The notes under the pieces were generated by a model. It was not told where the DNA came from, ran no database searches, and saw nothing but the letters and a program-made list of their open reading frames with translations. The position numbers were made by a program, and so were the translations under genes. A stretch of 64,000 bases of DNA from Acetivibrio sp. MSJd-27 (lineage in GTDB: Bacteria > Bacillota > Clostridia > UMGS1840 > HGM11507): positions 1-64,000 of the forward strand of contig NZ_JAHLPV010000002.1 of the NCBI RefSeq assembly GCF_018918095.1. The letters are read 5' to 3'. Positions 62,906 to 64,000 of the stretch are shown one piece after another. Every line of letters begins with the position of its first letter. The stretch's first letter is position 1.

Positions 62906-64000
62906 CGTAACCTCCGATTCCAATATCGGCGGGGCGGGAAAATGTGTGCTGACTTACGCAAAGTATCATGATCGTTCCAAAATTGATTTGAGTGTCGTGA
63001 TCCCCACCGGAAGTTTGCTTGAGCCCGCTTTAAAAGAGTTAAAAACCCGTTACTTTGCATTACCCAACTATGCGGATAAATCTCTCTCTTTCAAAGGAAT
63101 CAAAGAGTTTTACAGGCTGTTTCAAAAAGAGCACCCGCAGATTGTTCATACCCACGGAAGTTTATCTGCCCGAATCGCCGCACGGCTTGCCGGCGTTGAC
63201 AGGATTATCTATACCCGCCATTGCGTGTTTGAGCCAAAGCCTTTTCTTACAACACCGATCGGGAAATGGGTGTCCCGCCTGACCACCAAGCTGTTTACCG
63301 ACAAAATCATTGCGGTGGCGGAAGCAGCCAAGGATAATATCGTTGCGGAGGGCGTATATCCCGATTACATCACGGTGGTCAAAAATGGAGTCGAACCCCT
63401 GTCCCCAGCGGATCCGACTGTCATTTCCGCCCTGCGGGAAAAATACCATTTCAAAGAAGGAGACTTTGTCACTGCACTAGTGGCAAGATTACATAAAGTA
63501 AAAGGACATGAATACTATATTCAAGCCGCAAAAATATTCAAAGAGAAAGGCTTACCCATTAAATGCTTTATTGCCGGTACTGGCGATGAAGAGGAAAACT
63601 TAAAGCAGCTTGCAAACGATTTGGATGTCACGGATTATGTGGTGTTCGCGGGTTTTGTGAGCAATGTATCTGAGATCATGAGTATGATCGATTTACAGAT
63701 CAACGCTTCTTACGGCACCGAGGCGACCAGTCTCTCCCTTCTTGAGGGAATGAGCTTGCACAAGCCGGCTGTGGTCACCGATTTCGGAGGAAATCCCGGT
63801 GTGATTTATCCGGAGAAAAACGGCTTGCTGGTTCCGATTAAGGACGGTGACGCGCTGGCGAAAGCCGTTATCCGTATCTATGAGAATGAAGCGCTGAGAA
63901 ACCAGTTAATTCGTGGAGCCCAAGAAGTCTTTGAAAAGGAATTCCGTGCGGAAATTATGACAAGAAACATCGAGCAGGTTTACTTCGATGTGATGGGAGG
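62889..64000 (+). CDS. GT4-family glycosyltransferase (partial, runs off window)
   Basis: At least 370 residues, open to the right edge without a stop. It begins MLKVFNVTSDSNIGGAGKC; ARLHKVKGHEYYIQAA and the E-x7-E motif EATSLSLLE near 278-286 place it in GT4. AAAGGAG is seven bases before the ATG. It is translationally coupled to the ligase-like gene. The end is close to the usual length, so little is probably missing. Confidence 0.9.
   Translation, partial: MLKVFNVTSDSNIGGAGKCVLTYAKYHDRSKIDLSVVIPTGSLLEPALKELKTRYFALPNYADKSLSFKGIKEFYRLFQKEHPQIVHTHGSLSARIAARLAGVDRIIYTRHCVFEPKPFLTTPIGKWVSRLTTKLFTDKIIAVAEAAKDNIVAEGVYPDYITVVKNGVEPLSPADPTVISALREKYHFKEGDFVTALVARLHKVKGHEYYIQAAKIFKEKGLPIKCFIAGTGDEEENLKQLANDLDVTDYVVFAGFVSNVSEIMSMIDLQINASYGTEATSLSLLEGMSLHKPAVVTDFGGNPGVIYPEKNGLLVPIKDGDALAKAVIRIYENEALRNQLIRGAQEVFEKEFRAEIMTRNIEQVYFDVMG

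Noticed and set aside
1-64000. CRISPR arrays, rRNA or complete transposase genes
   Set aside because: No regularly spaced direct repeats, no rRNA blocks and no transposase-like protein were found.

Overview
The window looks like a chromosome segment of an anaerobic, endospore-forming, S-layer-bearing Clostridia member (order Eubacteriales; species not determinable from sequence alone). The basis is a full-length Spo0A, a PerR/rubrerythrin oxygen-defence pair, formate-tetrahydrofolate ligase, an agr-type peptide system, SLH-domain exported proteins with a CsaB pyruvyl transferase, several 'stalk' (copper-amine-oxidase-N-like) domains, and strong AGGAGG ribosome binding sites. No rRNA, tRNA, CRISPR array, transposase or prophage was recognised.

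Layout. 0.3-9.2 kb: O-acetylhomoserine sulfhydrylase, a secreted M3 peptidase with a stalk domain, and a recJ-relA-dtd-GNAT run on the minus strand. 9.6-11.5 kb: murQ plus a MurK-like kinase (muropeptide sugar salvage). 11.5-14.1 kb: a T-box riboswitch controlling an XRE-cupin regulator and an AMP-forming acyl-CoA ligase. 14.7-17 kb: an SLH surface protein. 17.3-26.3 kb: LysR regulator, a heterodimeric ABC exporter, an Lsa-type ABC-F protein with a three-codon leader peptide and attenuator, a divergent pair of small HTH regulators, and another ABC exporter. 26.4-30.4 kb: fhs-tsaE-tsaB-rpiB, then upp. 31-35.6 kb: agrB, a 97-aa protein, agrD (44 aa), a convergent AgrC-like kinase and spo0A, with no AgrA response regulator in the window. 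35.7-42.3 kb: split transketolase, AraC regulator, metallophosphoesterase, perR, rubrerythrin, phosphoglycolate-type phosphatase, nicotinamidase-like hydrolase. 42.4-56.9 kb: a minus-strand block of exported proteins, including a 2430-residue GLUG-repeat protein, a patatin phospholipase, an SLH-polysaccharide deacetylase and a phosphodiester glycosidase. 57.3-64 kb: a plus-strand envelope-glycan operon (GT4, csaB, murJ, O-antigen-ligase-like, GT4 running off the edge).

How parts fit. CsaB-type pyruvylation of the secondary cell-wall polymer is what SLH domains bind, so the glycan operon and the SLH proteins probably serve one surface. The agrBD genes, the orphan AgrC-like kinase and Spo0A are neighbours, and the region upstream of agrB carries Spo0A-box-like sites; together they suggest a peptide-signal-to-sporulation link that is inferred, not shown.

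Intergenic space is unusually structured. One dispersed element (ends TTCAATAAGG and GTTATAAC) occurs in at least four clear and several partial or diverged copies, and two of them provide stop codons for adjacent genes. A second repeat carries a sigma-A-like promoter (TTGCAA, 17 nt, TATAAT). Several leaders (T-box, ABC-F leader, the leader of the giant surface protein) combine short ORFs or RNA structure with intrinsic terminators. The interesting undescribed material is mainly in these regulatory arrangements.
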